DNA of 28,326 bases from Calycina herbarum (GCA_001414485.1 LLEY01000322.1:1-28326); one strand, 5' to 3'. Positions 1-11,629 are shown, counted from the first letter of the stretch. The notes: generated by a model not told the origin, from the letters alone. A program made the numbers and translations.

Positions 1-2296
1 TAGGATTAGCTATAAATCTAGTACATCTATTAATCGAGTAAGTAATATCGGGTCTAGTTTTAGTACTAAGATATATTAGAGACCCTGTTTCTTGTTAATA
101 TATATTTATATCTTCTTTAGTAGCCTGATCTTCATTTTTGTCTAATTTTAGCCCTAGTTCTACAGGAGTAGCTATAGAAGTTAAATTAGACTTATTAAAC
201 TTAGCTTTTATATTAGCTAAGTATTTATTTTAATTTATAGTAAGTACTTGGTTATTAATATCATACTTTATTTCTATGCCTAAGAACTGGTTTATTAGCC
301 CTAGATATTATAATTTTAATACTTTACTTATACTAGATATTGCTTTATCTATATTAAGCTTATTAGGCCCTGTTATAATAAGGTCATTAATATAGTATAT
401 AATAATAACCTTAGTTTCCTTATTTATAAAGATACCTTTATTAAAGGGTAGGACTATGAATCCTATTTTAGTGTATATATCTAGTAGATATTTATACCAT
501 AGTCTAGGGCTCTGTTTTAGACTATATAAGGCTTTATTAAGCTTATAAACCTTACTAGTATTATTCCTTTCAAAGCTTATAGGCTGTATAACATAGATAT
601 CTTTATCTATTTTAGTATATATAAAGGCGTTCTTTATATTATATTAATATAGACTCTATTTATTTAATACTACTAGTAAGAATACTAGTCTATAAGTCTC
701 GGGTCTATATATAGTAGAAAAGGTCTCTAGGTAATCTATACCTATAATTTGATTAAAGCCTTAAACTACCCATCTTACCTTATACTTAATTATATTATTA
801 TTAAGGTCTATCTTTATTTTATATACCTATTTTCCCTTTAGAGGGGTTCTATTATTAGATAAGTCTACTAGATCCTAAGTTTTCTAGGATTCTAGTTTAT
901 TTACTTCTAATTCCATAGCTTTAATCTATTCTATACTATTAGTATTAGATATAGCTTCTTTATAGCTAGTAGGCTTATTATTAATATTAGCTACTAGTGC
1001 TAGTTTATATAGATTATCTGTATATTTAAGATTATTATTCCTAATATTATTTACGTCTAACTCGTCAGGTTTATTTTTTATATATACCGCGTCTAGCTTA
1101 TTTATATCTAGTGCGTCGAGCTTAGTGTTTTTAATATTAGTATCGTTATAGTCCTCTAAGAGGTTAGTATCTATATCAGATGTATTATTATCTAAGTTAT
1201 ACTTAGTATCTAAAAACTTATTTTTAATTATATATATATCTCTAACCTATAGAGGTTTTTTAAGTATAATATTATATACTTTATATAAGTTTTTATTAAA
1301 GCCTAGTAGTATAGCCTTATTTGCCTTTTTATCTAGTTTCTTTAAACTAGTATACTTATTTTTATAATAAGCTATAGAGCTAAAGGTCTTTATATTACCT
1401 ATATAAGGCTCTTGCTTATATTTAAGTTTATAAGGCGTTTTATAATCTAGTTTAGAGTGAGGAGTTCTATTATATAGATAAGTAGCTGTTAGTATAGCTT
1501 CCCTCTAGAATATAAATAGTAAATCAGCGTTATATAATAGACATCTAATCTTATTAAGTATAGTTCTATTTATTATTTCTACTAGTTCGTTTGATTCTAG
1601 TGTATAGACAGGGGATAATTAGTGTATTATTCCATGTTCTTTTAAGTAGATATTAAATTTATTATTAATAAATTCTATACTATTATTAGTACTATATATT
1701 CTTATACGCTTATTATTTATATTATTCTCTTCTCTATTTTTAAACTCTTTAAAGGCATCAAAGGCCTCGCTCTTAGTCTTAAGTAATTTAACTTCTAAGA
1801 ATCTAGAGTATTTATATAGAAAGGTTATAAAGTACTTATAGTTATTATAAGTTATAGGCTTAATAGGACCGTATAGGTCGCTACTAACCTTTTCTAGTAG
1901 AGTAAACTCTCTACCGCTTATTAATCTATTAATCTTATTAGTAAATTTACCTTAGAGACATACCTCACAGTTAATAATACTATTATCTATCTCTTTATTA
2001 GAGATTAAATTATTATAACCTTTTACAGTATTAATAATTTTATTTAATACTTGTAGACTAATATGTCCTAGTCTCCTATGTAAAGTTAGCTTATTTATTA
2101 TATTATAAGTTTTATTTTTATTCTTAATAGTATTTAGTATTATATAGTTATTATCTTTATTATATCCTAGAGGTATAATATCTAGGTAGTATAAGTTATT
2201 TATCTTATATCCCTTAGTTATAACGTTATTTGTTTTATTATTTTTAATATAACAATTATTAGAGGTAAATATAGTATATGAGTTTATTAGTTCACT
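1..2296 (-). pseudogene. Copia pol relic: integrase and reverse transcriptase
   Basis: Conceptual minus-strand reading gives a Copia integrase zinc-binding motif (LHRRLGH at about 2070-2095) and the first catalytic Asp in SDLYGP (about 1865-1882). The second catalytic site reads STNNSIEF (about 1671-1700), where Asp has become Asn. A Glu-containing segment ending NRTIL lies near 1568-1600. The reverse transcriptase follows: NIKNAF (about 610-640) stands where DVKNAF is usual, and YYINDL (about 382-399) where YVDDL is usual. Loss of the catalytic aspartates through G-to-A change, plus several stops, shows the enzyme is dead. The assignment is firm because residue blocks, their order and their spacing all match Copia pol. 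Confidence 0.9.
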
Positions 2297-2998
2297 TTAA
2301 CTAATTAGATTATACCCTAGTTCAGGTATATATAAACAGTTCTTAAGTAAAAAGCATTTATTATTATTATCTCTAAACCTAATATAAATAGAACCAACTC
2401 CTTTAATACTAATAGTCCTAGCTTCTCCCCACTTAACTAACTTATTACTAGCTCTATAGTCTATAAAATATTCTTTATTGGATATTATATATTTAGTAGC
2501 AGCTGTGTCTAGTATAAATTTAGTTTTATTATCTATTATAGTAGGGCTAGAGTAAGTAGTAAATACCTTTTCAATTTTGTTATTTATACTTATAATAGTA
2601 CTTTTTAACAAGTGGTTATAGGTATCTATACTCTTATTAGTAGAGTTATTTAGGTTCTGGTTATTATTTATCTCAAAGTCTAGATTATCTAGACTAATAT
2701 TATCGTCCTTATTATCGGCGATTTGTGTGTTATTATAGTCGAGATTTATAAACATAATATTAACGTTATTATCCCTTATCTCTCGAGGGCTCTTCTCTTC
2801 TCTTATATTCTCCTTAGGGCTAGACCTAAGTGTTCCTCTCTTAAACTTAAAGTGTTTAGGAGCCTTCGAGGGGTGTAGATAATAGCACTCGTCTATAAGG
2901 TGTGTAGTTTGTTTACAATAGTTATAGTATCTGCCTTTTATAACTTTGTAAGGTTTCTTCCCCTTATAGCCCTTCTTATAAGCAGGGCTTATACACAC
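2297..2998 (-). pseudogene. Copia gag C-terminus (zinc knuckle) and protease, open segment
   Basis: This is the longest uninterrupted reading segment of element 1 (233 codons), but only a fragment of the gag-pol frame. The zinc knuckle (2885-2926) has the CX2CX4HX4C spacing, with the first Cys replaced by Tyr; the intact Cys is present in the plus-strand copy at 28143-28184. The change is C to T in a CpA context on the plus strand. A basic, Lys/Ser/Pro-rich linker follows. The retroviral-type aspartic protease core then reads LDTAAT, where D-S/T-G-A is usual, and ends near CLYIPELGYNLIS, a conserved Copia block before the integrase. The N-terminal Met shown by simple ORF calling is probably not the real start. 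Confidence 0.85.
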
Positions 2999-3565
2999 TT
3001 CTTCTTCCTTAGACTCTTGTCGTTTAGACTCGTCTATAAGATTCGAGAATAGATTCTCTGTAGTATAGGAGTCTATATCGTTTCGAAGAGATTACGTTAT
3101 ATTAGATATAATACTTTCGTAGTCCTCGCTTAGGTTATTAAGAACCTAAGCTATAACTACTTATCGAGGGAGTTCTATACTCTTAGCTTTAAGTTGATTA
3201 CTAAGGTATTTAACCTTATTTAGATATTCTTTTATAGAAGAGTATTTATCTAAAGAGGTATTAAAGAATTCTCTACAAAGCAGGAATTCTGATGAGAATC
3301 CTTTAGGGCTATATAGGTTCTTAAGTGTATTCTAAGCCTCTTTAGTATTAAGTTTATCTTAGATTTGTAGAAGAGGCCTATCCTCTACAAGTAATTGTAT
3401 ATTACTTAATGCCTTAAGGTCTTGGTTTATATCGCCTTCGATAAACGACATAATATACTTAAGTTGTCCTTCCTTATTAAGGAAGGCCTTGGTGTGTATA
3501 GCCTAGACTTCATAGTTGACAGAGCCTTTAAGCTTCTGTATTATGACTTTGTCGAGAGTCGGTAT
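2999..3565 (-). pseudogene. Copia gag N-terminal region relic
   Basis: The minus strand reads a UBN2-type Copia gag that can be followed codon by codon against the plus-strand copy at 27504-28326. The expected ATG (3563-3565) is now ATA. A Trp codon early in gag is TAG here but still TGG in the other copy, while Gln codons that are stops in the other copy are intact here. The reading ends in a Lys/Glu-rich stretch just before the zinc-knuckle segment. Confidence 0.82.
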
Positions 3566-3573
3566 TGCTACTA
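3561..3573 (-). other. Primer binding site of Copia element 1
   Basis: Directly inside the LTR the minus strand reads TAGTAGCAATACC. The plus-strand copy at 27496 has TGGTAGCAATGCC. TGGTAGC is the complement of the 3' end of an initiator tRNA-Met ending GCUACCA, the usual Ty1/Copia primer. The two differences here are G-to-A changes, consistent with RIP. The tRNA identity is inferred from family knowledge. Confidence 0.7.
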
Positions 3574-4075
3574 TGTTAAAATGGTCACGTAAGAGGATAG
3601 AAGGCAGAAGGCAGAAGTCAAGGGTATAAATATATATATATATGTGTATATGTATATGTATATGTGTATGTGTATGTGTGTGTGTATGTGTGTGTATGTG
3701 TGTCCTAGGTAGACGTCCTAGGACCTAGTTATATACACATGTATACAAAGGACTCTTTTGTATATACGTATGCGGAATACGTATACAGTGTACAAAGGCC
3801 TCTTTGTATATACGTATTCGGAATACGTATGCGGTGTATAAAGGACTCTTTGTATATACGTATGCGGAATACGCTATAAAACGCCACTTCCGTAAACGGA
3901 ATACATATACGGAAGTATATGTAATTAATATACAAAACTTAACGCGTTGCTCTAGAGTGCTTTAGACACATCAGAACCGCGAGGTCACGTGGTATTCTGA
4001 CTAAGCTTAACTTTTAGGTCTATATACACTTAAGCACTTATGTCTAAGTATACTAGATACTAATATATTATTATA
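3574..4075 (-). repeat. Copia 5' LTR of element 1 (short variant, 3 minisatellite units)
   Basis: This LTR is about 502 bp. On the plus strand it starts TGTTAAAATGG and ends TATTATTATA, a TG...CA pair with the terminal CA changed to TA. It holds a TA/TG microsatellite (about 3631-3701), then three units of about 46 bp, each with an AAAGGACTCTTT-like core and near-palindromes such as GTATTCGGAATAC, then a conserved block with CACGTG. Four further copies lie at 17793, 18798, 25193 and 27015. Adjacency to the primer binding site shows that it is the 5' LTR of a minus-strand element. Confidence 0.9.
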
Positions 4076-5202
4076 CTAAGTCTTGTTCTCGACATCTTTC
4101 TAAGTCTAGACGTATTTTCCTCTAACTTTTAAGATATTAAGATCTATTACTTTAGAGTTAGAGAGTAAAGTAGTCGAAGCTAAGGTAACCAGAGTAGTAG
4201 ATCTAGAGTTATTCTTAGGGTACTAAGTACTATAAACAGCTTAGTTGATATTGTCTTTTTCTTATACTAAGTTAGCTAAGGTATTAAGTTCGATAGCCGA
4301 GGTGTAGCGAGGGTCTAAGAGAATATAGTCTCGAATAGAGAGGTAGATAGTAAGAACGAGTCTCTAGGTATAATCGAATCTAGTAGAGTTAGTAGTAGTA
4401 GCTAATAACAAGTAGAAGGAGAGGAATTCAGAGGCTGGTTAATAGCCTTATTTCTTCTTTTAGAGTTTAGTAAAAGCTTCTTTATAGCTAAACTTATTAC
4501 TAAACATATTATAGAGGATATCTAATATACTTTCTACTAAGTCTATTATAGTAAATTCGCTAGAGTTATTAAGATAGAGGTCGATGTACTTACGTATCTC
4601 TTCTTCTAGAGTTAATAAGATATAAGTTATTTACTCTAACTTAGTAGGAAACCAGTTAGAGTTAGTACGAAGCCTAACTTTAAGATTAATAATATATAAT
4701 CGTAGCTTAGTAGTAGATTAGCAGATACTATTAAACTTAGCTAGGTTAGCGTAGGGGGCGGATTAGATAAGTAGAGTAGAGAGGTTTTAGTAAATCTAAA
4801 GTTACTTGATTTAGTTTTATAACTCCTCGATTTAAGAGTTACTTATAGGAACAGAAGTAGCTTAGAGGTACTAGAGGCGTTAGATCTTATTATTAAGAGT
4901 TATAATATATTTATTAAACTTAGTAGCTTATTAGTTATACTCGTTAGCGTCTTATAAGATATCTACTTTAATAGATTATTAAGCTTACTTAGCGATATAC
5001 TATACTTACTTCGTAGTATCTTTGTCGATAGTAGTCTAGTTATAGAGCGAGGGTAGGTCTTATAAGCCTTACTAGAAGATATCGTCGTTTTTAGTAATAA
5101 AAGTTCTAAGCGTACTATTATTAATAGTAGCTTAGAGTTCTTAGACAGTGAATTCGAGTATAATAAACTCGGGGCAAGGGTAATAGATAATAGCGAGGGC
5201 AA
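4076..5202 (-). pseudogene. Ty3/Gypsy gag relic (retrotransposon gag domain)
   Basis: The minus strand, read through many stops at Gln/Trp positions, gives a Gypsy-type gag: a coiled, Gln-rich N-terminal half, then the gag core. Recognisable blocks include NSNWFPTKLE, ITYILLTLEEEIRKYIDLYL, and a segment resembling the usual PFSEFLxxFxxL block. The C-terminal end (about 4085-4130) resembles the stretch just before the gag zinc knuckle, but the knuckle, protease and reverse transcriptase are absent: the Copia LTR begins at 4075. An open segment at 4963-5202 is in a different frame from gag and is not a gene. The nearby AT-rich DNA to the right may hold this element's LTR. Confidence 0.72.
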
Positions 5203-5690
5203 AGGTATTTTAAGAGCGATAGGTATAGCGACGATATATATACTATATAAGTAAAAAGAAGGCGAATAATATATTATAGTAAGGATTAAAGAATAGATTG
5301 TTCGTAAGAAGAGAAGAGAGAGGCTCTTCGTACTCCTTAGTTATTTATATATCTATAGAAGAATATATCTATAATCTCGCTTAGCGAGCTACTTAAGCGA
5401 GCCTATTTACTAAATCAAAAACTCTTATACTTAGATAGTAATTATAAACTTTTAACCTTTTACGAAACTACTCTATCTATAGACGTCTTAAGAACATTCT
5501 AAATAGATAGAATTGTAGCTAGAATTAACTATTCTCTTATTAATAAATAATACGTAAGTTAACAACTGCTAAAAGCTGTTATAGATATACTAAGAATAGA
5601 CCCGAGTTTGATACAGTAGCAGGGTTCTCACCGCCGATGTAAGCGGTGACCCTAAAAGTTATATTTGCTAAAAAAGTCTTAAAATAAGCC
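5203..5690. repeat. AT-rich RIP-degraded DNA, possible Gypsy LTR, with hairpin
   Basis: No gene is visible. The stretch lies upstream (in minus orientation) of the Gypsy gag, where a 5' LTR and leader are expected, but I could not place LTR ends or a primer site. At 5621-5653 there is an imperfect inverted repeat: AGGGTTCTCACCGC, a short loop, then GCGGTGACCCT. The base composition changes from AT-rich to balanced at about 5690. Confidence 0.5.
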
Positions 5691-6291
5691 ATAGATAAGT
5701 TCCTGAGGTCGTCCGGTAGGAGCATGTCTCGACCAGGCTTGGCGCCCCCGTTGGAGTTGGAGCAAGGGAAGGAACGACCGACCCCTCCGTTGACACAAGG
5801 CCACCCTAGGTCGAGGTCGCGACTGCATTTTTATAACAAGGCATGAAGGTCTTTAGATATGGACCCATCACTGGCTTCTTCCCTCAAACATCAGCATCGG
5901 CATCTGTTCTCCTATTGACTCCCTTCTCATCCATCTGGCTGGATTGTCGTATACTGTGATTGCCATTCCAAGCTTGTTCTTTATCTCGATTTCATCATAC
6001 ATTAGCAGTGTTAGTTCTTCGTTGATTCTTCGTTAGTTCTCTTGCTTTTATGCGATCAGTAGCTTCATCGGATCTTCTCTTTTCAGTTCTCCTCGGAATT
6101 TGAGCCCTTGGAGCAAGTTTGAATTACTGTCATTATCTCTCTCCCCAGTTGATGTAATTTACGTCCAAACCCCCGAAAGTTCAATAGCCGCAGGTATACC
6201 AATATCTCTTACGCGCGCTGTCTGACTCCCGTATGTCCCATCTTTCCCGCACATGCAGTTGACTACCACCACCACAACATATTGTTATTCT
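5691..6291. other. Intergenic region at the left edge of the gene island
   Basis: Balanced-composition, non-degraded sequence downstream of the minus-strand membrane-protein gene. It presumably contains that gene's 3' UTR. The first 150 bases (5691-5840) are notably GC-rich compared with what precedes. I see no supportable ORF or RNA gene. Confidence 0.6.
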
Positions 6292-7516
6292 TTAGATTCC
6301 ACCTCCCATATAGCGTGTCTGACCATGACCGAACCCTCGCGGTGATTGTGGCGTCTCACTGAACTCTCGTTGAGGCTCCTCATCATCATCTGGCGCATCC
6401 AAGTCCGCGAGGACCGACGTCATTTCCGACGTACTCGACGTTCTCGAGTGATGACCAAGTAAAGGGCGAGCTGGGTGAGATTCAGATTCGAAAGGATTCT
6501 CCTGGTGCTGATCTGGAAGAAAAAGTTCAGGTGATTGAACCCGAGCCGGAGTGACAATTATCTGTGGCTCTGGCTCTGGTGATTGAGGAGCCGAATGGAC
6601 GACACTTGCATTTCCTGCTTCAGGGGACTGCGGGAGAGGAAACGCCTGTAATTCATAAGAAACCTCAGGCGGAGGCGATGTGATTCCTGTGTATGCGGCT
6701 GCTCCCCTTTGGTTGTTTGCCAGCTCTCGTCTTCTTATTTCGCGTCTTTTTCGCATGTACCAGATTCCGATTATTGTTGTTACTATGATTCCTGCTAATG
6801 CTGCTCCTATCGATACACCGATGACTGTTCCTTTGCTTGCTCCTGCGATTGTACTTGGCGGCTTTGAAGTGTCTGCAGGAGGCGCTGGAGAAGAGGAAGT
6901 AACCGGCTGCGAAGTCTTTGAGGGGCTTGCTGAAGAAGATGTTGAAGGCGTCGAGGTTCGGTCAGGATCTATTAATTCGCTGTTCCCAGCCTTTTGGTAC
7001 TCCACAGTGAGAGCATCCTCTCGCTGGTTGCTGTAGGTGCGTTCAATGGTTGCCGGAACATTTGATAAGTCTGTGACACAAAGCTGCTTCTGTTGGCGCT
7101 TCTCCAAGATTTGTATTTAGAATGTCATTGACTTACATAGGAGAGATAGTCCTCGGTAAAGGTAACAGTGGCGCATGTTAAGCTTTGGTCTCTGCTGTTA
7201 ATTTCAAAGTTAGTGAGAGAGACAAGCAGATGGATGATGGTAATGGTGTACCAGAGTAGAATCAGAGAATCCGTATTGGGCACCGTCTTGGAATAATCAT
7301 TCTGGCACTCGGTATGGAGGTCACAAGTTGCCCCTGGAGTGACGGTATTGCAACATCCTGTCGTTTCGCAAGATCTGGTGGGGTTGTAGGCTCAGGACCA
7401 GATACTCCTCCAAGATCTATTAGGCCTGTTGCTTTTGGCCCATCCCACCGCAAAGCCAATGACCGCTCGCTCAAGCCGAACAAGAGAAGAAGGATGATGA
7501 ACAGAACTTGTCGCAT
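6292..7516 (-). CDS. Predicted secreted/single-pass membrane protein, Ser/Thr-rich, with Cys-rich ectodomain; exon 1 frame problem
   Basis: Proposed exons (minus): 7516-7252, 7194-7137, 7089-6292. Introns are 57 nt (CACTAAC branch, AACAG acceptor) and 47 nt (GTAAGT donor). The start at 7516 gives an N-terminal signal peptide (hydrophobic VLFIILLLLFGL), followed by RWDGP and a dibasic KR. A Cys-rich ectodomain contains CETTGCC and further spaced Cys residues. Exon 3 carries a Ser/Thr/Pro-rich stalk, one transmembrane helix (GVSIGAALAGIIVTTIIGIW), a basic stop-transfer patch (MRKRREIRRR) and a Pro/Ser-rich cytoplasmic tail of about 145 residues. This architecture resembles fungal cell-wall-sensor or receptor-like proteins; the ligand and role are unknown. 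The signal-peptide frame and the Cys-rich frame differ by one base between about 7405 and 7330, with no convincing intron. This implies a frameshift or an unrecognised splice. Confidence 0.72.
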
Positions 7517-8273
7517 TTCGCATTTCGCACCTATCAAAACCTTTGAATAAGGAAAAGAAGAAAAGCCCTCAGAAGTGATAAACGAGTGTAGAGGTGGGTT
7601 GTTCTGTTGAAAGCAGGGTGCGAAGTGGATTTTACAATTAAGGCCGAATTGAGACGCAGTGAATCAGCACCTAGTCTGAAAATGATGCCACTGTGAATCT
7701 TAGTGGTTGTGAAGTGAAGGAGGTTTAGCGAAAGACCAATGAAACTTGATTTTTCAGGTTCTTTTCTTAGAGAGACCCTTTGAGCCACAGAAAGCAAGCC
7801 CTAAGAGAAGTTCATTGAACACTCTAACGTCTCTTGGTTGAAGTGTGATGTTATTCACAATGCACATGCCTCGCGATCTTGCACTCTTTCTCCTATCTAA
7901 GGCAGTGCACCCATATAAGCAGACAATCATAGAATAATTGAGGGAGGTTTGGTTAAGGTTTATAGCTAGCCATATTTTGGTGTATGAGAATTCAAAAGAG
8001 AAGAAACTAGGTCATTACTCTCAGTAACGAACATGCATTGTAAAAAGCTCTGGGTATTTCAAGGTATTTCTAAACCTTTTGATTAACGGCTATTGATAAA
8101 GGAGAATAGTCACAGGATAAGTGTTGGAGAGCAATGACTAGACAGACGCCTTGAAGAAATATGCAAAGAAGCAGATCAAATACAAAGGCAACACCACTCC
8201 AAAAAGTAAACATTTCATAATTACCAAAGCGCCAAATCTATATACAATCCCAACCCATCTAACCCCACCAATT
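7517..8273. other. Intergenic: promoter of the membrane-protein gene and 3' flank of UTP13
   Basis: The two minus-strand genes are separated by about 760 bases, which must carry the 5' flank of the downstream gene and the 3' UTR of UTP13. I see no additional ORF with convincing coding features. The short open frames here show no known motif. Confidence 0.6.
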
Positions 8274-11111
8274 TTACACCATAATAACATCCTGTTCCCC
8301 ATCCATCGAAATCTCCCCAGGCTTCTCAGCCCCATCAATATGTCCCATCCCATCCATTTCTCTCAAGGTATATTCCACCAAATAACTCTCATCAACCAAC
8401 TCCTCCATCCTTCTATAATGCCTCTCAGTATACACCTTCAGCGCATCCAAAACGTCCTTCATGTTACCTCCTTTAACCTTGAGACCAGATAATCTCGCCG
8501 CTGGGTAGCTCTTAACTAAGGTCCAAAGAATCCTCTGGGCAACAGGTGCCGTTCGTGCATTGGTATTCCAGTCTCGGATTCGGAGAAGAAGAGTAAATAT
8601 CTGGGCATCTGAAAGAGAGCCTAAAACTTCATCGACGGCTTTGGAACCGCACAAGCTCGAAGGATCAGGGGAATTCGTAGATACAGTGGTGAAGAGGGAA
8701 AGCAGGCGAGCGGGGTGGTTGAGTTGAAGGGCGAGAGTTATAGCCGAGCGATAGGAGCCAGAGTGGATATAATTCTGAAGTTCCTGTTCTTGCTCAACAA
8801 ATTGAGTTGCAGCAGCGGTAGAAGCAGCTTGCGTTTCGGAAGTTGTATCTTTCCAGAATGTAATGGTGGAATCACCACTACCGGAAACAACCATGTTGGT
8901 AGTTGGGTTGACTGTCAAAGCCCATACACGATCTTCATGATTGTCTAGGGTGCATGCGACTTCCCCAGTGTTTGCATCCCACACTTTGACTAGACCATCA
9001 CCCCCTGCACTTACAACATGGACATGTTTTCGTCCCCGCTCTTCTGCTTTAGGGACATTTAACCAAGCTACTTTCAGAACACTGTTGGTGTGTCCCTCGA
9101 ATGTTCGCAAACAGCTGTAATCAGAAAGACTCCATATTTTGACTGTCTTATCACCACTTCCAGTGAGAACGAGTCCCTTTCCAGCGGCTGGTCCACTATC
9201 TCCGACGATATTTGGTGTACCCTTTGGTGCGAATTTTACTGACCACACACCACGTCTGTGTCCGCGCAAGACTCCTTGTACTTCTCCTTCTTCCACTGAC
9301 CAAATTTTTACAGTTTTATCTTGAGAAGCTGAGGCAAATAATTGTGAAGTATGATCTATGTCGATTGCGTTGATATCCTTGTCATGCGCTTTTCGGGTAT
9401 ATGTGGCCCTTGGCGCTTTCTGACTTGCAGAGGCGATATCCCATCGCTTGATCGTTCGGTCTTGAGAGCCGGTAAGAAGGAATGCAGGTGGGTGGTCGAG
9501 GGGTGATTTAAAGGCCGCTGAGGATTCGGCGGGCGGGGAGTGGGGGAGACCAATAGCACCAAGAGATTCTGCATGGCCTGTAAATGTGGTGTGACAGGCG
9601 AATGAGGAGTTTGCAGGGTCGATTCTCCATAACCTTGCAGTGTTGTCTTTCGCTCCGGTCGCTATCCAATGCCCGGACCAGTCGATATCAAGACAAATGA
9701 CAATATCCTCATGCCCGGTTAATTGTGCGACATCTGCACCGAAATACGTTGAGCTACTAGATTCATCGGACTGCGCGAGTGATACTATTCGGACATCTTC
9801 CGAGTTGGTCGCCAGTGCCAGAAGCGAGCGATCAGGGAGGAGGTATCCAAGGTCGATAATTTCATCGTGGGTCCCGGATATCCGTCTTAACTCTTCCAAT
9901 TCTGGGACCGAGTCTGTACTTCCAGTATTTTCCAGCGATTTTGTTGAATGTAAAGTCATGGTATGATCCGAGTGTATTAACAAGATGAAAGCCGCTTCCG
10001 ATACCAAGAATCCATCCACGATTGCTTCTGCCTCGGATCTTGGTGTTTGCGGGCTGGTGACTTCTCGCCCGTTTTTCGATTGCCAAACTCGAATATTACC
10101 GTTCACTCCTCCAGCGTAGACTAGCCTCCCAGATTCCAAAAACCCAGCGGCTTCGACTTCTTCGAGGACAGGGACCACCTTTCGAACTTTCCATGTTTTC
10201 GCGTCCCACCACATTATAGTTTTGTCTCTACTGCCCGTCAAGAGCGTATTTTCCTCGACGGAATAATCCAGAGCGCGCACATCGGAAACGTGCGAGTCCA
10301 GAACTGCGATCGAAGCACGTTTGAATAAATCCCAAATTCTGACCTTTCCATCCTGCCCTCCGGAAGCTAATCGGAAGCCTCTGACTGCCTCGTTCTGTGA
10401 CTCCCCGTCAGCACCCTTCTCGACATTTTTGCGATTTCGTGCAGATATGCCCAATGGCTCTTGTTTATTTCCGGCAACAATTTCGAAGAAATGTAAAGCA
10501 GATATCAACACATTTGGGCCTCGGAATGTATGTGTGATATATCCTCCTTGAATATCCCATACTTTGACTACTCCATCTGCCCCTCCCGTAGCCAACAGGG
10601 TGCTTGTTTGGTCGACTGCAAGTACCACCACTGGCGTAGAATGGGGTTTGAGGGTTCGAAGTAATTGGAAGTTGATCTCGGAATTTGCGGCGAGGGAGGG
10701 TCGGAGGGAGTATATTCGCATAGAGAGTGATCTCGAGCAGATGATGAGGTGTGAGGCCGAAGGTGTTACTGGTCGCATAAAGTTAGATTTGGTCTTCTTA
10801 GAAATCGATACGGAATTTCGAAGGCCTAGAGCATACTTACATGTGAGTGTCGAAATAACTTCGCCATCCTATAAATGATCATTGTCGTTAGTCGCAAGAC
10901 AAGAAGAAAAAGGGAGTGAGAGAGTTTAGTTTACCCCCTCAATCCGAGCCAGTTCACGGCCGGTATTTAAATCTGTGAGCAGCGCATCTTCCCCCAAGGT
11001 AGTCGCAAGAATGCGCCCAGTGTGGTCGAGTGCGACACTGCCACCAGTGTAGATAGGTTGAATGGTACGCTCGGGGTCAAAAGTCGTTTGGTAGGGCGCT
11101 TTGGTGGCCAT
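8274..11111 (-). CDS. utp13: U3 snoRNP / SSU processome WD40 protein Utp13
   Basis: Exons (minus): 11111-10935, 10868-10841, 10768-8274. Introns are 66 nt and 72 nt, the second with a GTAAGT donor. The spliced product is 899 aa, close to yeast Utp13 (about 817). It begins with a strand block ending in IQPIYTGG, as in Utp13 orthologues. Tandem WD40 blades fill residues of about 60 to 725, with blade ends such as GVVKVWD, KVRIWD, KTIMWWD, KTVKIWS and LVKVWD. The C-terminal Utp13 helical domain spans about 735-865 (blocks LQNYIHSGSYRSAITLAL and RIRDWNTNARTAPVAQRIL). As part of the UtpB subcomplex, the yeast protein assembles on the 5' ETS of pre-rRNA in the nucleolus for 18S maturation. The frame is intact and the start at 11111 lines up with family N-termini. 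It is divergently transcribed from the 11630 gene. Confidence 0.95.
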
Positions 11112-11629
11112 TGTGGAATACTGGGATAGAGGTGTGATACCACTAGCGCATACAGTTACAAACAAATATATGCCACTATTGCCAATGGTCTAGTATGGTG
11201 TAGAGCTTCTTTAGCTACAGATTACCTTCTTCTCCCACCAATGAAGAAAATAATTTTGGTCGCAAACCCCACAGCTGTATTGGGCTTAGCCTGCTATTTC
11301 TGCCAATCGACAATCCTCACCGCCTTGATTGCAGGGAACCTTGAGCTCGAGAGCTCCTTCTTCACTAAAGACACCTGCCGAATCCATCACTACCTGACAA
11401 ACTATCAACTCAACTTCGGATCTTTGTCTACTTGTCACAACAACTATTTTTCGAGACTCTACTCAAGATAGCGAAACACCCCTCCAACCCCCTTTCCAGC
11501 TCATCAGAGGTGGATTTACTGGTGGAGCTACACTACACTATGCAAATGCCCGTCTATCAAGGCCGTGGAGTTTGAGAGTGCGATCCCTCTTCACATGCAA
11601 CTCTCCTTTATCTACTTAAACTAGCCACC
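11112..11629. promoter_or_regulatory. Divergent intergenic promoter between UTP13 and the 11630 membrane-protein gene
   Basis: About 520 bases separate the two divergent start codons, so the region must hold both promoters. AGCTCATC at 11498-11505 (GATGAGCT on the minus strand) matches the core of the yeast PAC motif of ribosome-biogenesis genes, but one short match is weak evidence. A pyrimidine-rich leader (about 11580-11620) precedes the plus-strand gene, whose ATG sits in a strong CCACCATGG context. No reliable TATA box was identified. Confidence 0.55.

Larger units (their letters stand above)
1..4075 (-). mobile_element. Ty1/Copia retrotransposon, RIP-degraded, 5' part (element 1)
   Basis: Reading the minus strand from right to left, one sees an LTR, a tRNA-type primer binding site, gag with a zinc knuckle, protease, integrase and reverse transcriptase. 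This is the Ty1/Copia order, with integrase before reverse transcriptase. The RNase H end and the 3' LTR lie beyond the left edge; position 1 corresponds to about 26438 in the second Copia copy in this window. Many in-frame TAG/TAA codons sit where Trp or Gln is expected, as RIP produces. The host base pairs next to the LTR at 4076-4080 read ctaag and are the candidate target duplication. The element is non-functional as it stands. Confidence 0.93.

Noticed and set aside
3729..3935. Tyr/Ile-rich open frame (MYINYIYFRIRIP...), repeated at 18011-18217, 18067-18345, 18936-19130, 25346-25648 and 27164-27501
   Set aside because: These are translations of the LTR minisatellite and microsatellite in several frames and on both strands; they carry no coding constraint and appear only inside LTR copies.
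4963..5202. 79-codon minus-strand open frame in the Gypsy gag region
   Set aside because: It is out of frame with the gag reading that carries the family motifs and has a Leu/Ser-rich composition expected of AT-rich shadow sequence.
6680..7036. 118-codon plus-strand open frame overlapping the membrane-protein gene
   Set aside because: It is the antisense shadow of the transmembrane and Ser/Thr-rich exon, which has coherent topology and splice sites on the minus strand.
11498..11505. PAC-like motif (GATGAGCT on the minus strand) as a UTP13 regulatory site
   Set aside because: One 8-base match about 390 bases upstream of the start codon is not enough to call a regulatory site; it is mentioned only as a possibility.
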